Shown piece by piece: positions 15,013-15,865 of a stretch of DNA of 15,865 nt (position 1 is the stretch's first letter; every line of letters starts with the position of its first letter). The translations under genes were made by a program, and so were the position numbers. The notes under the pieces are model-generated. The model saw nothing but the letters and a program-made list of their open reading frames with translations, did no database searches and was not told where the DNA came from. The stretch is from Actinophytocola sp049647105 (lineage in GTDB: Bacteria > Actinomycetota > Actinomycetes > Mycobacteriales > Pseudonocardiaceae), in the NCBI RefSeq assembly GCF_049647105.1, contig NZ_JBARWZ010000209.1:1-15865 (forward strand), in the 5' to 3' direction.

Positions 15013-15132
15013 ATGCGCGGACCCATCACGAAAAGAGACTGGCATGCGATCAGATCCGTGTTCGACGATGGACCTACCACCCTACCGAGCGGTGCTCGTG
15101 GTGGACTGCGAGAAGTTCAACGGCAACCCTAG
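15013..15132 (+). CDS. Possible 39-residue leader peptide overlapping the cyclase-like gene
   Basis: ATG 15013 begins a short frame (MRGPITKRDWHAIRSVFDDG and a further 19 residues) ending at TAG 15130-15132, in a different phase from the cyclase-like gene that it overlaps by 89 bases. The only support is the excellent ribosome site GGAGG at 15003-15007. It matches no family I recognise. Three readings are possible: a translated leader that couples the two genes, a true N-terminus separated from the cyclase-like frame by a frameshift, or chance. Confidence 0.25.
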   Translation: MRGPITKRDWHAIRSVFDDGPTTLPSGARGGLREVQRQP

Positions 15133-15709
15133 TCGCTGCCAGCCGGACCTGGCCGGCGACGTACCCCAGGTGCTGCAGAAGACCCTGACCCGGTGCGGGT
15201 TAACCAGGTTCTGGCAGAATTCGCGGTTCCGTCGCCAGGTCGGCGACGGCTACGTCCTTGGCGTGGACCCCCATCGACTGCCATGGTTGGTCGACCCGTT
15301 CCTGCGGCAACTGCAACTGGTGTTGGCCGAGCACGACCGCACGTTGCGCGCCATCGATCGCGGTCTACGCCTGCGATTGCGGGTGGGTATCCACATCGGA
15401 CCCATTACCGAGGTTGGCGCCACCGGCGGGTGCGGTCGTCCGATGAACGATGCGCACCGGCTCCTCGACTCCACGATCGTACGCACGGCCCTGGCCAGCA
15501 GCGATCCCAACGTCACGTTCGTCGCCGCGCTGCTGTCGCAACGCGTGTACGAGGACGTCGTCCTCGCCGGCTACACGAGTATGCGACCGACCGAGCTCAC
15601 GCCGCACGACGTTGCGGTGAAGGAGTTCCGTCAGCGCGCCTGGCTGTTCGTGCCGAAGCCGAGCATGTTGTCGGCCGACCGCGACCGGCGAGCGCTCGTC
15701 GTCGATTAG
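15044..15709 (+). CDS. Small class III nucleotidyl cyclase-like protein
   Basis: This 221-residue single-domain protein, with no membrane or regulatory domain, fits the class III cyclase fold. Metal aspartates are found in VVDCEKF (D21) and VGDGYV (D68). The RVGIHIGP strand (113-120) follows, then MNDAHR supplies the transition-state pair N135 and R139 with the family spacing of four, and VAVKEF gives the phosphate-binding K193. The adenine-selecting lysine four residues before D68 is arginine (R64), and the aspartate expected seven residues before N135 is glycine, so the product may not be cAMP. Such minimal cyclases include the Pycsar pyrimidine cyclases of phage defence, but I cannot assign this protein to them; no cyclic-nucleotide-binding effector is in view. 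Start ATG 15044 is uncertain: ATG 15068 would give MDLPPYR directly before the first strand. Confidence 0.7.
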   Translation: MRSDPCSTMDLPPYRAVLVVDCEKFNGNPSRCQPDLAGDVPQVLQKTLTRCGLTRFWQNSRFRRQVGDGYVLGVDPHRLPWLVDPFLRQLQLVLAEHDRTLRAIDRGLRLRLRVGIHIGPITEVGATGGCGRPMNDAHRLLDSTIVRTALASSDPNVTFVAALLSQRVYEDVVLAGYTSMRPTELTPHDVAVKEFRQRAWLFVPKPSMLSADRDRRALVVD

Positions 15710-15848
15710 GCATCGCGCCGGGTCGGCTGGCGGTCCGGCCTGACCTCGACCCGCCGCCGGTCGTCGCGAGGCCCCGACCCGCAACGCGCGGTTGGACGTC
15801 TCCGAGGCCGCAGGCGGGCTGCCCCGGCCAAGCTGAGCTCCGGCGCCG

Positions 15849-15865
15849 CGCGACAGGGTGTCGCG
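15849..15865. terminator. Terminal hairpin, possibly a terminator, cut by the window edge
   Basis: CGCGACA, loop GGG, TGTCGCG form a perfect 7-base-pair stem ending at the last base, about 140 bases after the cyclase-like stop. Whether a T-run or a longer stem follows cannot be seen. The 15710-15848 stretch before it contains no gene I can support. Confidence 0.3.

Noticed and set aside
1..15865. CRISPR arrays, tRNA/rRNA genes, insertion sequences
   Set aside because: No short spaced direct repeats, tRNA-like cloverleaf, rRNA sequence or transposase motif was seen on reading both strands.

Overview
This is a very GC-rich window with long, tightly packed plus-strand genes, many GTG starts and stop/start overlaps. 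The protein families (F420/LLM oxidoreductases, FadE-type dehydrogenases, NB-ARC/TPR regulators) point to an actinomycete. A Pseudonocardiales-like genome (Amycolatopsis, Lentzea or Saccharothrix type) is my guess and is not proven by the sequence.

Region 1 (1-10942) is one uninterrupted plus-strand acyl-CoA catabolic operon that starts upstream of the window. In order it encodes the C-terminal ATP-grasp part of an ADP/NDP-forming acyl-CoA synthetase, two acyl-CoA dehydrogenases, an LLM flavin-dependent oxidoreductase, a short base-less acyl-CoA dehydrogenase, an AMP-forming acyl-CoA ligase, a second LLM/F420-dependent oxidoreductase of the Rv3520c type, a fourth acyl-CoA dehydrogenase, an alpha-methylacyl-CoA racemase with all three catalytic residues, and an IclR regulator. 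Junctions range from 4-base overlaps to a 14-base gap. The set fits activation, epimerisation and alpha,beta-dehydrogenation of an alpha-methyl-branched or alicyclic carboxylic acid such as a sterol or isoprenoid side chain. Hydratase, hydroxyacyl-CoA dehydrogenase and thiolase genes are not in the window.

Region 2 (10943-11495) is a junction. It holds an AT-richer 15-base palindrome and, on the minus strand, a short open frame resembling the N-terminal helical domain of actinobacterial NACHT/STAND proteins with the rest of the protein missing.

Region 3 (11496-15709) is an accessory plus-strand cassette: a short ECF-like sigma factor overlapping a STAND (NB-ARC) ATPase with five exact 42-residue TPR modules, then an AAC(3)-family N-acetyltransferase, then a small single-domain protein carrying the catalytic residues of class III nucleotidyl cyclases but not the usual adenine-specifying ones. 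This four-gene set is the best candidate for an undescribed signalling or defence system. The last 156 bases contain no gene I can support, only a hairpin cut by the window end.
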